Assembly (NCBI GenBank): GCA_041609895.1
Contig: JBFIPX010000041.1
Location: forward strand, 1-21,161
Length of the DNA stretch: 21,161 nucleotides
DNA from: JAHHLP01 sp041609895
GTDB lineage: Bacteria; Bacteroidota; Rhodothermia; Rhodothermales; JABDKH01
Direction: 5' to 3'
Shown here one piece after another: positions 1-8,240 of the stretch (position 1 is its first letter; the number at the start of each line of letters is the position of its first letter). The notes beneath the pieces were generated by a model. That model was not told where the DNA came from and searched no databases. It saw nothing but the letters and a program-made list of their open reading frames with translations. The position numbers and the translations under genes were made by a program.

Positions 1-1471
1 CAAGTTCGACGGCGCGCATGGCAAGTTCGCGTGCTTCGGAGAGCTGGGTCCTCCGTTCGGCCAAGCTGTATGCATAGTTGTTCAACGCGAATGTATTCGA
101 GCTGTCAATCCTAATCGCTCGCCGATAGTGATCGTCCGAGGCCACGTGGTCCTCTCTGCGCGAGTAGAGAAATCCCAGCGATGCGTGTGCCTCCGTAGCG
201 AGACGGCTATCCCATCGTTCATCGTCTGCCAGAAGTTCCAACGCGTTCTCGAACAGTTGAATCGCCTCTGTCGTTCGGTACAGCTGCGTATTGGCATGTC
301 CGCCAACGACATATAACTCGATCTGACCCGGGAACAGCAGAATTGCGTCGGCAGCCTTCGTCGCGGCGTCGGCAAGCGCACCGGCATTCAGGTAAGCCAG
401 TGCGGTCTGAACCCACAACTCGGCATTCCGGGGGTTCCTGTCAAGCGCCGCCGACAGCAAGGCGGCCGACTCGGAGAACTCGCCCCTCCTGAAACGCAGA
501 TCACCGAGCATGATCAGTAGCGAGACGTCGCCGGGCGATTTCTCAAGGGCTTGAGTCAGCAGCGTGACGGCAGTCTCCGCGGACGTGGGATCGACGTTGG
601 CACGTAGGTAGGCTTTCTCGGCCCTGGTCGTTATCTGATCGTCCGACAACGCATCAATATCCATCAGCATTGTGGCGAGACTATCGGCGCGCACGTGCTG
701 CCCCGACGTCCTATAGAGGGTTATGAGCTCACTGACCACATCGTACGGTTCGTTCGCCACCTGCATTCCCTGCTCCAGTACATCGATCGCCTCCTCCAAT
801 CGCTCCCGACGCTGGTAAAAATCTGATAGCAACAGGTAGTACTGCTCGGACGTCGGCTGGAGGCGTATAAGTGCGGACAGAGTTCTCTCAACCCCGTTCA
901 CGTCGTCCAGCCGGCCGTACAGTTGGAGTAACTGGGTTCGGAGAATCCGATCGTCTCCCACCATTCGAATCAGGCGTTCAAAGGCGGCCGCGGCTTCAGC
1001 GTCACGTCCAAGATGAACCTTTAGTCGTGCGGCTTCGAAGACGGCATCGGTATTAACGGTTTCCCGTTGCAGAAGGCGATCATACGTCTGAGCCGCCAGT
1101 TCCGGTTGTCCGCTTCGCAATTGGGATCGCGCAAGGTGATGTACGTACTGGGGGTCGTCGCTCAGCGAGGCTGCCTGCTCTGCATAGAATAGGGCGACGT
1201 CATTCTGCTCGAGGCTGTGATGTGACTCCGACAGACTCAAGTATATTGCGGCCTCCTTGGGTGCGTGTCGGGAGGCCTGGGTGAACAGGTCGATGGCTGC
1301 CTGATGATTGCCGTCGCGCTCTTGGGTAAGCCCTCTGACGTAAAGCCGCGCCGCTCGATTCTGCTGCTCATCCGGCACAGCGGACCCGTGCTGTGCTATC
1401 ACGTCCAGTGGCGTAACAGCCAGGACTAGACAAGTGGCCACTGAGCAGAGCGTCAGAAGGATTCGAGGCAT
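1..1471 (-). CDS. Exported tetratricopeptide (TPR) repeat protein, C-terminus outside window
   Basis: The reading frame is open from an ATG at 1471 down to the left edge (490 codons), so the C-terminus is missing. The first 27 residues form a signal peptide (basic MPR start, hydrophobic core, VIAQ end), so the protein is exported to the periplasm or outer membrane. The rest is almost all helical pairs of about 34 residues with TPR spacing; I count at least nine, for example DGNHQAAIDLFTQA, RRERLEEAIDVLEQG and RRGEFSESAALLSAAL. The last visible repeat, with NNYAYSLAE, is the common form seen in bacterial lipoproteins and secreted TPR scaffolds. No catalytic domain is visible. TPR arrays bind other proteins; the partner here is unknown. 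It reads away from the next gene, with 192 bases between them. Confidence 0.85.
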   Translation of the reverse strand, partial: MPRILLTLCSVATCLVLAVTPLDVIAQHGSAVPDEQQNRAARLYVRGLTQERDGNHQAAIDLFTQASRHAPKEAAIYLSLSESHHSLEQNDVALFYAEQAASLSDDPQYVHHLARSQLRSGQPELAAQTYDRLLQRETVNTDAVFEAARLKVHLGRDAEAAAAFERLIRMVGDDRILRTQLLQLYGRLDDVNGVERTLSALIRLQPTSEQYYLLLSDFYQRRERLEEAIDVLEQGMQVANEPYDVVSELITLYRTSGQHVRADSLATMLMDIDALSDDQITTRAEKAYLRANVDPTSAETAVTLLTQALEKSPGDVSLLIMLGDLRFRRGEFSESAALLSAALDRNPRNAELWVQTALAYLNAGALADAATKAADAILLFPGQIELYVVGGHANTQLYRTTEAIQLFENALELLADDERWDSRLATEAHASLGFLYSRREDHVASDDHYRRAIRIDSSNTFALNNYAYSLAERRTQLSEARELAMRAVEL

Positions 1472-1663
1472 GGGACCGATTTGTGGTTGGGGTGAAAAAC
1501 GAGGGACGACGCCGTCAGGTTTCTGGCGCTCCGCGTATCGGCCGACCAGCGGTTGCGTTTGCAGGTGTCGACGAAATCCGAGAGATTGTGCAATCCTCGC
1601 GGGCGAGTCTCCGCCAACTCGGTGCATGAACGATCTCAATAACGTATTGAAGGTGGGTTAACC

Positions 1664-3598
1664 GTGGGCGTTCACGATGTTAAGACGGAAGTAGATCGAG
1701 AAGGGTTAAGAGCCTTCACACGTCAACTGATAAATGACGTGCGTGCGATGGAACACATGCTCGAGGAGGGACTGTTCGAAACGGACGTTCGCCGAATCGG
1801 CGCGGAGCAAGAGCTCTTCCTCGTTGATGGCAACTGGCAGCCCGCGCCGGTCGCGGAGGAAATACTGGCGCAGACCGAGGACCAGCGGGTGGTCAACGAG
1901 CTTACGAGGTTCAATCTCGAGCTCAACTTGCTCCCATACTTGTTTGAGGGCGACTGCCTGTCGCAGATGGAGCGGCAGATCGACGGCCTGCTCGAATATA
2001 CCCGGGGACTCGCGGCGGACGCGAATTCCGAAGTCGTCCTAACCGGCATTCTGCCTACCATCCACCTCTCTGACCTCGGACTTGAGAACATGGCGCCGAA
2101 GCCGCGCTACTTCGCGCTCAACGACGCAATCATGACCCTCAGAGGCGGGCCAGCGCAGTTTCAGATCCGAGGCGTGGACGAACTGTTCTTCAAACACAAC
2201 ACAATCCTCGCCGAAGGATGTAACACCAGCTTTCAGACACACTTTCAAGTGGCGCCCGACGAGTTCGCCCGGTACTATAATCTAGCTCAGGCCGTCGCCG
2301 CTCCGTGCCTTACCGTTGCTACCAACTCACCTGTTCTCTTCGGCAAACGGCTATGGCGTGAAACCCGGATAGCCCTTTTCCAGCAAGCAGTCGACACCCG
2401 TAGCAGTAACCTGTACCTCCGAGAGATGAGCCCGCGAGTGAATTTCGGTACCAAGTGGGTGGAGTCGTCAGTACTCGAGATATACAAGGAAGATATTGCT
2501 CGCTTCCGGGTCATAATGACGGCCGATTACGAGGATGCGTTCGAAGTTCTTGAGAGAGGAGAGGTGCCGAAGCTCAAGGCTCTTCAGCTGCACAACGGTA
2601 CCGTATACCGATGGAATCGTGCTTGCTATGGCATTACGGAAGGCAAACCGCATCTGCGGATCGAAAACAGAATTCTTCCGTCTGGACCAACAGTGGCGGA
2701 CGAAATCGCAAACTCCGCCTTCTGGTTCGGACTTGTAGGCGGCCTCGCGACAGAGATCGACGACGTCTCCAGGCATATGGAATTCGACGACGCCAAAAGC
2801 AATTTCATCGCTGCAGCACGGCTTGGGCTCGGATCGGAGATCACATGGCTTGATGGCGAACGAATGTCGGCCGACGACCTGATCCTCTCGCGCCTCCTGC
2901 CCGTCGCTCAGAAAGGGCTGGAGGAATCCGGAATCGACTCAGCCGACATCGACCGCTACCTCGGCATCATCGAAAGTCGGGTCAAGACCCGCCAGACCGG
3001 CGCCCAGTGGATGCTTGACTCCCTGGCCAGAATGAAGAAGCAAACAGAGTCCAGAGCAGATCGACTCAACGCGCTCGTCGCGGGGATGGTCGAGCGGCAG
3101 AAGAAGGGAGAGCCCGTTCACAAATGGTCTCTGGCGGACGCCCATGAGGCCATATCAATGCGAAGGATGCAAGGCACTCGCGTTGAGCACTTCATGACGA
3201 CAGATCTCTTTACGGTGAACGAGGAGGAACTCGTTGAACTGGTAGCATGCCTGATGGACTGGCAAAAGATCAGGCATGTGCTTGTCGAGGACACGGAGCA
3301 CAAGCTGGTTGGTCTCGTCACACACCGCAATCTGCTGCGCTACCTATCCGATCATGGAAGCACCCGCCATGGTGAGGTCGGCGTGCCGGTTCGCGACATC
3401 ATGATACGTAAGCCGATTTCCATTTCTCCCGAAAGACCGACGGCCGAAGCCATACAGCTTATGCGGGAGCGGCGAATCAGTGCATTGCCCGTGGTGCGTG
3501 ACGATCAGTTGGTCGGGATTATCACCGAACGTGACTTCTTCAGGATTGCAGGCGAACTGTTAGACGATAGCATGGTCGACAGTAGCGACAACTCCTAG
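1664..3598 (+). CDS. GCS2-family carboxylate-amine ligase domain fused to a C-terminal CBS pair
   Basis: This 644-residue protein has two parts. Residues about 25-470 look like the GCS2 (YbdK/EgtA-like) branch of glutamate-cysteine ligases, which use ATP to join an amino acid to a carboxylate: RIGAEQELFLVD at 44-55 is the metal-binding N-terminal strand, THFQVAP the central strand, and RIENR at 332-336 the conserved Arg/Glu strand. Residues about 507-632 hold two CBS motifs (VEHFMTTDLFTV and VRDIMIRKPISI starts), which normally bind adenine nucleotides and control a partner domain. The likely start is GTG at 1664, after GAAGGTGGG; an in-frame stop at 1640-1642 limits extension. The substrate cannot be read from sequence: glutamate plus cysteine is possible but unproven. 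A nucleotide-sensing role for the CBS pair is inference. Confidence 0.82.
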   Translation: MGVHDVKTEVDREGLRAFTRQLINDVRAMEHMLEEGLFETDVRRIGAEQELFLVDGNWQPAPVAEEILAQTEDQRVVNELTRFNLELNLLPYLFEGDCLSQMERQIDGLLEYTRGLAADANSEVVLTGILPTIHLSDLGLENMAPKPRYFALNDAIMTLRGGPAQFQIRGVDELFFKHNTILAEGCNTSFQTHFQVAPDEFARYYNLAQAVAAPCLTVATNSPVLFGKRLWRETRIALFQQAVDTRSSNLYLREMSPRVNFGTKWVESSVLEIYKEDIARFRVIMTADYEDAFEVLERGEVPKLKALQLHNGTVYRWNRACYGITEGKPHLRIENRILPSGPTVADEIANSAFWFGLVGGLATEIDDVSRHMEFDDAKSNFIAAARLGLGSEITWLDGERMSADDLILSRLLPVAQKGLEESGIDSADIDRYLGIIESRVKTRQTGAQWMLDSLARMKKQTESRADRLNALVAGMVERQKKGEPVHKWSLADAHEAISMRRMQGTRVEHFMTTDLFTVNEEELVELVACLMDWQKIRHVLVEDTEHKLVGLVTHRNLLRYLSDHGSTRHGEVGVPVRDIMIRKPISISPERPTAEAIQLMRERRISALPVVRDDQLVGIITERDFFRIAGELLDDSMVDSSDNS

Positions 3599-4042
3599 CT
3601 ACAGATCTTCGTCCTCTTCGTCTTCGAAATCTTCCTCTTCCTCTTCCTCAAGCGACTCGTCTTCCAACTCGTCGACGAGATCGTCATATTCCGACGCCTC
3701 CGCTACGTCCTCCTCCTCGTCGTCGACAACAATATTACGCTTTGCAGGGGCGGGCGAATCTGCTATGGCTGCGTCTGCAAGGAAGTACATGCTGCCAAGG
3801 TGGTGCTTTCCGGCCTTCTTCACGACGCCCTGCTTTATGAGCTGAAGCGCTGTCTTGTGAGGGCACGTCTCGTACCCCTTTCCCGCCATGTGGAAATTTG
3901 CATTCCGTCGTTCATCGCTCACGATCAGAGCGTAACCCTTTTCCAGCTTCTTGCGAGCGTGCTCCAACCAGCGATCCCGCGAAACGGATGGGACCGCGCG
4001 GACTTCCTGATAATCAGATGATTTACTGGACATAGTATCCAT
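3599..4042 (-). CDS. Small protein with a basic N-terminal domain and a highly acidic C-terminal tail
   Basis: I do not recognise a named family. The 147 residues divide sharply. Residues 20-90 are mixed and slightly basic, with a helical stretch (RDRWLEHARKKLEKGYAL) and a compact segment, TCPHKTALQLIKQGVVKKAG, that could be a winged-helix or similar small fold. Residues 107-147 are an acidic tail, 29 of 41 residues being Asp or Glu, including six Glu in a row. The layout recalls the RNA polymerase delta subunit of Firmicutes (folded head, disordered acidic tail), but I see no sequence match and claim only a resemblance of shape. The stop codon directly abuts the stop of the convergent GCS2-CBS gene, with no spacer. 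An alternative ATG lies three codons in, at 4033. Confidence 0.75.
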   Translation of the reverse strand: MDTMSSKSSDYQEVRAVPSVSRDRWLEHARKKLEKGYALIVSDERRNANFHMAGKGYETCPHKTALQLIKQGVVKKAGKHHLGSMYFLADAAIADSPAPAKRNIVVDDEEEDVAEASEYDDLVDELEDESLEEEEEEDFEDEEDEDL

Positions 4043-4238
4043 GGCCGTTTCTAGGTGGGTTTCGGGCGCCGCGTGAACACAGTGTTCTCTCTACGGGTTC
4101 CCGCGTTGTCCGACGTGATAAGGAAAATAACGTGAAAGGAAAATCGGCGGAAAGGCGGTTCAGATTAACCCCGCCGAAGTAGCGGTCTCGTGGCAGGGGA
4201 GTAATACAAAAGTGCCCGGTCTGGTGCCGGCCGATCGG

Positions 4239-5522
4239 TCACTTCATCATGAAGGCGTAGGGTGGCAGTTCCTCCAGCTTTGGCGACACTCCCAGCTGCA
4301 AGACGAGCATCATGCGCTTGGCGTCGAATGCGTCCCGATTCTCCGCGAGCACAGGTTCTGCCGATGGAAAAGACTCCTTCAGTGGGTCGACTTGCCGGCC
4401 GTGTTTCCAGAAGCGATAGCAGACGTGATTTCCTCGAGCTAGGCCCGTACTGCCGACATATCCGATGATATCTCCCTGCCGTACGTACTTGCCGCGTCGA
4501 ACTCCATTTGCTATTCGGGACATGTGCAGGTAGGCTGTTGTGTAGGTGCCATTGTGCCTGATCTTCACGTATCGTCCGTTGCCCTTCTTGTACGTGGCCT
4601 CGACCACCTCGCCGTCGCCGGTGGCCCGGATCGGAGTACCGAACGGCGCCGCATAGTCTGTACCTAGGTGCGAGCGGTATCGCCTCAAGACCGGATGGAA
4701 ACGTCTACCGGTATAGCGTGAACTGATTCTGGAATACTTGACGGGCGCAGCCAGAAACGTCTTCCGCAGACTGTTGCCCTCTTCGTCGAAATAGGCGATC
4801 GCGCCTTGCTTGTCGAAATGGAATGCGGTGAATTCCCGGTCGGAGGCAATAAAGCGCGCGGCGTGCACGCGGCCGACGCCGATGGGTTTGCCTCCCACGA
4901 AGCGTTGGTCATAAACGGCCGTAAAACGATCGCCGGGCTGAAGATGATAGAAGTCAATCTGCCAAGCAAAGATCTCAGCCAATTCGAAAGCGAGACCGAG
5001 GTCGATCTCTTCTTCTTGCAGCGTCTCATATAGAGAGCTGGTTATCTCGCCGGATGATGTGCGCCGCTTCACAACAATCGGCCGCTTCCAGACCGTCACG
5101 TCACGGGTTTTCGACAGGTCGAAGACGACGTAGGTGGCGCGATCCGGTTCGTACACCATCGCCGCCGGCCTCTCCGGTTCGTTCCGGTCCACATACAAGC
5201 GGTATGTTAGTCCGTAGCGCAACGACCGGACGTCGAACGTGTTGCGTGCGCTCTCCACCAGTTCCGCCACCTCGAGCCCCGAGGCACCGTGCCTCAGAAG
5301 AATGTCGGAAAGGGTCTCGTTGCGCCGCACCCTTGCAGTGACCAGGTCGTGAGTTCGGGTGTCAAAACCGTATGCGTCGTACGCCTCAAAAATCGGCGCC
5401 GGCTCGACGGCCGCGTCCACGAGTTCACTATCAGCCTTCGAGTGAACGGTCGAGGGAGCCAGTCCGCCGCCTGCAAGCAACGCGGCGGCGCTCCATGTGC
5501 TAATCGTCCGGGTGAGGGTCAC
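4239..5522 (-). CDS. Exported M23 (LytM-type) peptidoglycan endopeptidase
   Basis: At 427 residues this resembles MepM/YebA-type murein hydrolases, which cut peptide cross-links to let the wall expand. An N-terminal hydrophobic segment (about 8-22) suggests export. Residues 60-110 (VTARVRRNETLSDILLRHG) look like a LysM/OapA-type wall-binding module. The M23 domain lies at about 265-385: H285-x3-D289 in HLGTD gives two zinc ligands, H333 in YLHMS matches the catalytic His, and H366 sits in GNHVCYRFW. In the usual HxH motif the second His is the third zinc ligand; here it is Cys368. Cys can bind zinc, so loss of activity should not be assumed. The start is GTG at 5522, the only good start between the in-frame TAG upstream and the signal segment. 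It shares its strand with the acidic-tail gene, 196 bases downstream. Confidence 0.88.
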   Translation of the reverse strand: MTLTRTISTWSAAALLAGGGLAPSTVHSKADSELVDAAVEPAPIFEAYDAYGFDTRTHDLVTARVRRNETLSDILLRHGASGLEVAELVESARNTFDVRSLRYGLTYRLYVDRNEPERPAAMVYEPDRATYVVFDLSKTRDVTVWKRPIVVKRRTSSGEITSSLYETLQEEEIDLGLAFELAEIFAWQIDFYHLQPGDRFTAVYDQRFVGGKPIGVGRVHAARFIASDREFTAFHFDKQGAIAYFDEEGNSLRKTFLAAPVKYSRISSRYTGRRFHPVLRRYRSHLGTDYAAPFGTPIRATGDGEVVEATYKKGNGRYVKIRHNGTYTTAYLHMSRIANGVRRGKYVRQGDIIGYVGSTGLARGNHVCYRFWKHGRQVDPLKESFPSAEPVLAENRDAFDAKRMMLVLQLGVSPKLEELPPYAFMMK

Positions 5523-5662
5523 GGAGGTAATCGGATAGTCGGCGGTCAGATCCTAAATATACGAAAGCCGCGAGACGGTCTACTTGCCCATCGACAACCA
5601 GCGATCGACGGCAGTTGTATCCGTTAGGTATCGACAAACGACCGCGAAGGCTAAAAGCGGTA

Positions 5663-6208
5663 TCAGCGACCCTTCCACTTCACGTCAGTGCGACCGGATC
5701 TTGCGTTAGCGGCGCGAGCGAGAACAAACAGCAGATCGGCGAGTCGGTTGAGGTAAATGGCAATATTTCCATTTATCGACTCAGACTCGGCCAACTCGAC
5801 TACCCTGCGCTCCGCGCGTCGGCATACGGTTCGCGAAAGATGCAGTGCCGAAGCCAGGTTTGTTCCGGCCGGCAGAATGAACGCCTTCAGCGGCTGTAGT
5901 TCCGACTCAACCCCGTCGATTGCCACTTCCAGATCGTTGATCTCACGTCGGGTGACGCGCGGAACTGATGCGTCAGATTCCTCGGGAGTCGCAAGGTCCG
6001 CACCAATTCGAAACAGCTCCTCCTGAATAGAGGTGAGCAGCCCGTTCATGTGCTGGTCGTCTGATATTGCTGCTCGGGCGATGCCGATCGTGGCATTAAG
6101 TTCGTCGACCGTACCGTAAGCTTCTATGCGAGGGTGGTTTTTGCTTACCCTTCCTGCTCCGAAAAGGCCAGTGGTACCCGAGTCACCGGTGCGCGTATAG
6201 ATCTTCAT
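5663..6208 (-). CDS. PduO-type ATP:cob(I)alamin adenosyltransferase
   Basis: This enzyme moves the 5'-deoxyadenosyl group of ATP to cob(I)alamin, making coenzyme B12 in the cytoplasm. The 181-residue length is normal for the PduO family. Family hallmarks are clear: the N-terminal ATP loop RTGDSGTTGLFG, the segment YGTVDELNATIG, the helix with SRTVCRRAERRV that carries conserved Arg and Glu residues, and YLNRLADLLFVLAR near the C-terminus. It lies 57 bases after the ABC ATPase gene on the same strand, so the two are probably co-transcribed, which points to a cobalamin role for the ATPase. No other B12 synthesis gene or cobalamin riboswitch is visible nearby. Confidence 0.95.
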   Translation of the reverse strand: MKIYTRTGDSGTTGLFGAGRVSKNHPRIEAYGTVDELNATIGIARAAISDDQHMNGLLTSIQEELFRIGADLATPEESDASVPRVTRREINDLEVAIDGVESELQPLKAFILPAGTNLASALHLSRTVCRRAERRVVELAESESINGNIAIYLNRLADLLFVLARAANARSGRTDVKWKGR

Positions 6209-6265
6209 TCCAGGATTGCTTGTTTCATTCAGTTAATGACCGCGCCGGGACACCGCCGACCGATC

Positions 6266-7081
6266 TCAAAGACTTCCGAAGAACTGGAGGTTCTCAACAT
6301 CCCCGTCGCTGTAGGTGACTTCCGCTCGAACCCTGAAAACATCTTCGATGAGGTCGCGAGTAAGTACGGCGCCGGGACTCCCAATATCGACCACACGCCC
6401 CTCGTTTAGTATGATAAGATAATCTGCGTACCGGCATGCGAGGCTGAGGTCGTGGATTGCAGATACGGCTGTACCTCCCTCTGCCACAAATGAACGAACG
6501 CGATCCATGAATGAGAACTGGTGTTGGATGTCGAGGTGCGAAGTCGGTTCATCTAGAAGAAGCAACGATGGCTCCTGAGCGAGGGCCTGCGCCAGAAAGA
6601 CGCGCTGCTGTTCACCGCTGCTCAAGGTGTGGATTGATCGATCATCAAATCCCTCCAGGTCGACTGACGCCAGCGCAGAGGCGGCCGCGCGTCTGTCCGC
6701 GGGATCGTAGGGCTGTAGCCAACGCTTTCGAACGGAACGAGCCAACAAGACCAAATCGAATACGCGGAAGTCGAATGCAATCGATGAAGCTGGCCGCACA
6801 AAAGCGACCTCTCTCGCAAAAGCCGCCTTGTTCCAGTCGGCAACTTCAACTGCGTCGAACCGGATTGATCCTCGATATTCGATTAGCCCGCCGGCGGCAC
6901 GAAGCAAGGTCGTCTTGCCGGAGCCGTTTGGACCGATCAAGCCAACAAAACTGCCCTGAGGCAGCGCGAATTCCAGGTCCTCGAGAACGGTCTTTCCGTC
7001 GATCCCGACCGAAACCGATTCGCCCGTTAGAATGAGCGGCCTTCCCGCCTCGTGTCGAGAGTTTGAATTTGTTGGAACCAA
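6266..7081 (-). CDS. BtuD/FecE-type ABC transporter ATPase, Q-loop glutamine replaced
   Basis: This is the ATP-hydrolysing subunit of an importer of the cobalamin/ferric siderophore/heme class. From the TTG start at 7081 it has 271 residues: Walker A GPNGSGKT (50-57), signature LSSGEQQR (153-160), Walker B with LLLLDEPT (173-180), D-loop SHLD, and switch His210 in SAIHD. Between Walker A and the signature, the Q-loop reads FVRPASSIAFDF where FVPQ is normal, so the glutamine that couples ATP binding to the permease is missing. An ATG at 7156 also opens the frame, but it would overlap the start of the divergent lipoprotein gene, so I prefer TTG. The adenosyltransferase gene follows at 57 bases. 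No permease or binding protein is adjacent. Cobalamin as substrate is inferred from the neighbour. Confidence 0.85.
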   Translation of the reverse strand: MVPTNSNSRHEAGRPLILTGESVSVGIDGKTVLEDLEFALPQGSFVGLIGPNGSGKTTLLRAAGGLIEYRGSIRFDAVEVADWNKAAFAREVAFVRPASSIAFDFRVFDLVLLARSVRKRWLQPYDPADRRAAASALASVDLEGFDDRSIHTLSSGEQQRVFLAQALAQEPSLLLLDEPTSHLDIQHQFSFMDRVRSFVAEGGTAVSAIHDLSLACRYADYLIILNEGRVVDIGSPGAVLTRDLIEDVFRVRAEVTYSDGDVENLQFFGSL

Positions 7082-7147
7082 TCGTTTATCGCATCTTTCG
7101 GACGTGAGAATCCCGGTCGATACCCACAACGTCTCACAATCCCTTTG

Positions 7148-7633
7148 ATGAAACACTTGCGCATTCCCGTCCTTCCGATCACTGTTATCCTTGTTGGCAT
7201 CCTCGCCGCGTGCGACTCTACCAGCAGCCAGGAAGATTTTCTCAAGGATGCTACGTCACCGCCGTCGGGTTTTTCGCAAACCGACGAGACGGGTCAGCTG
7301 ATTTCAGAAGATACGGACGATTGGCGCACGGCTCCGTTCTTCGTTGGGAAGGTAGTCGTCGACCCGGCTTTCCCCAACCCGGCAAATGCCGGGGGCACCG
7401 TCACGATACCTGTTCGGATCCTTCAGTTCGAGGACTTGTCGGGCCGGATGGCGCTCCGCGTTGACGTGAGAGACCAGTTCGTTTTGCTTGATGAACTTCT
7501 GGACACGTCCTCACCGGGGGCGCGAATCTTTCAGTTCAATACGGCTCAGATCAACGAGGCCGGTCTACACCGGCTGTTTATACTGGACGACTTCAACGAG
7601 ATCGTATCATACGGCGATCTACTGATCGAATAG
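7148..7633 (+). CDS. Lipoprotein with a sorting-domain-like FPNPAN motif
   Basis: I do not recognise a named family. The 161-residue product begins with a lipoprotein signal (KHLRIPV, hydrophobic core) ending in the lipobox LAAC, with lipidated Cys22. A flexible stretch rich in Ser, Thr and acidic residues follows to about residue 60. The C-terminal half is beta-rich, with FPNPAN at 75-80 followed by strands ending GLHRLFILDDFNE. That order resembles the Ig-like FlgD/type IX sorting-type domains (YPNP then short strands) common in Bacteroidota, though the usual ending is absent, so the link is tentative. A TTG just before the ATG at 7148 could extend it by one codon. It heads a cluster, with the barrel gene 13 bases downstream, so it may be a surface partner of that receptor. 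Confidence 0.78.
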   Translation: MKHLRIPVLPITVILVGILAACDSTSSQEDFLKDATSPPSGFSQTDETGQLISEDTDDWRTAPFFVGKVVVDPAFPNPANAGGTVTIPVRILQFEDLSGRMALRVDVRDQFVLLDELLDTSSPGARIFQFNTAQINEAGLHRLFILDDFNEIVSYGDLLIE

Positions 7634-7646
7634 CCCGACGAATACC

Positions 7647-8240
7647 ATGTCCGGAAACCGCGCATCCCGGTTTCTAGCACTGCTGCTAGTCGCAGCCGTG
7701 TGCAGCGGCCCTGCCTCAAATGGGTACGGTCAGGACGCCTTTGGGGAGTCGTCCCTTTTTGTCAACGCAGGAGATCGACTGAACGCGCCGAATATTCTGG
7801 AGGGATGGGAACTCAGCCAATTCGTAGCCGGTGGCTTTGCGACAACGTTCTTTCACGGCGAGTTGCAGGTTGGTGCCCAACACCTGTTTGGCCGGGCGCG
7901 ACCTGGAATTGAAACAGACGTCCGCCTCTTCTTCGTGCACGTTGGTTGGGGACCAACGATAAGACTGCCGCTTGGAGTCCGGTGGCTATCCGGGGTTGAT
8001 GTAGGACAGGTGTTTATGCGCTTCCCGCAGGAGACAATCTCATTCAGGAAGTCGGAAGGCGAAGTGGCATATGGCGTACGAACACGCCTTGGCATTCCAC
8101 TTGCCAGCGGCCTTGAGGCGGACGTGGGTGTTCGCTGGTTTCACATCTTTACATCCGATCCCATCGAAATAATGACGGCATCGGTCGGGTTGCGGTACAC
8201 GTTTGACTCGCCGCGATGGCTGAGAGGTCTACTGGAATGA
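7647..8240 (+). CDS. Small outer-membrane beta-barrel protein
   Basis: The 197-residue product has a signal peptide of about 29 residues (RFLALLLVAAVCSG, ending YGQ). The mature part alternates aromatic/hydrophobic and polar residues as amphipathic strands do: FATTFFHGELQVGAQ, DVRLFFVHVGWG, GLEADVGVRWFHIF and the ending TASVGLRYTF, which resembles the C-terminal strand read by the barrel assembly machinery. About 165 mature residues would suit an eight-stranded barrel of OmpW/OmpX size; I cannot name a family. After that strand comes a short tail, RWLRGLLE. Its stop overlaps the start of the receptor gene (ATGA), so translation is probably coupled and the two products may work in fixed proportion. 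Confidence 0.75.
   Translation: MSGNRASRFLALLLVAAVCSGPASNGYGQDAFGESSLFVNAGDRLNAPNILEGWELSQFVAGGFATTFFHGELQVGAQHLFGRARPGIETDVRLFFVHVGWGPTIRLPLGVRWLSGVDVGQVFMRFPQETISFRKSEGEVAYGVRTRLGIPLASGLEADVGVRWFHIFTSDPIEIMTASVGLRYTFDSPRWLRGLLE

Noticed and set aside
5539..5570. TATATTTA on the minus strand upstream of the M23 gene as a Bacteroidota -7 element
   Set aside because: It matches TAnnTTTG except at the last base, but no TTG lies at the expected -33 distance, so I did not list a promoter.
6511..7035. 174-codon plus-strand frame opposite the ABC ATPase gene
   Set aside because: It lies wholly antisense to a gene with all main ABC motifs, and its Arg/Pro-rich product is typical of a shadow frame in GC-rich DNA.
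7082..7156. ATG start at 7156 for the ABC ATPase
   Set aside because: It would overlap the divergent lipoprotein start and leave no promoter space; the extra residues match no part of the ABC family. TTG at 7081 is preferred but not proven.
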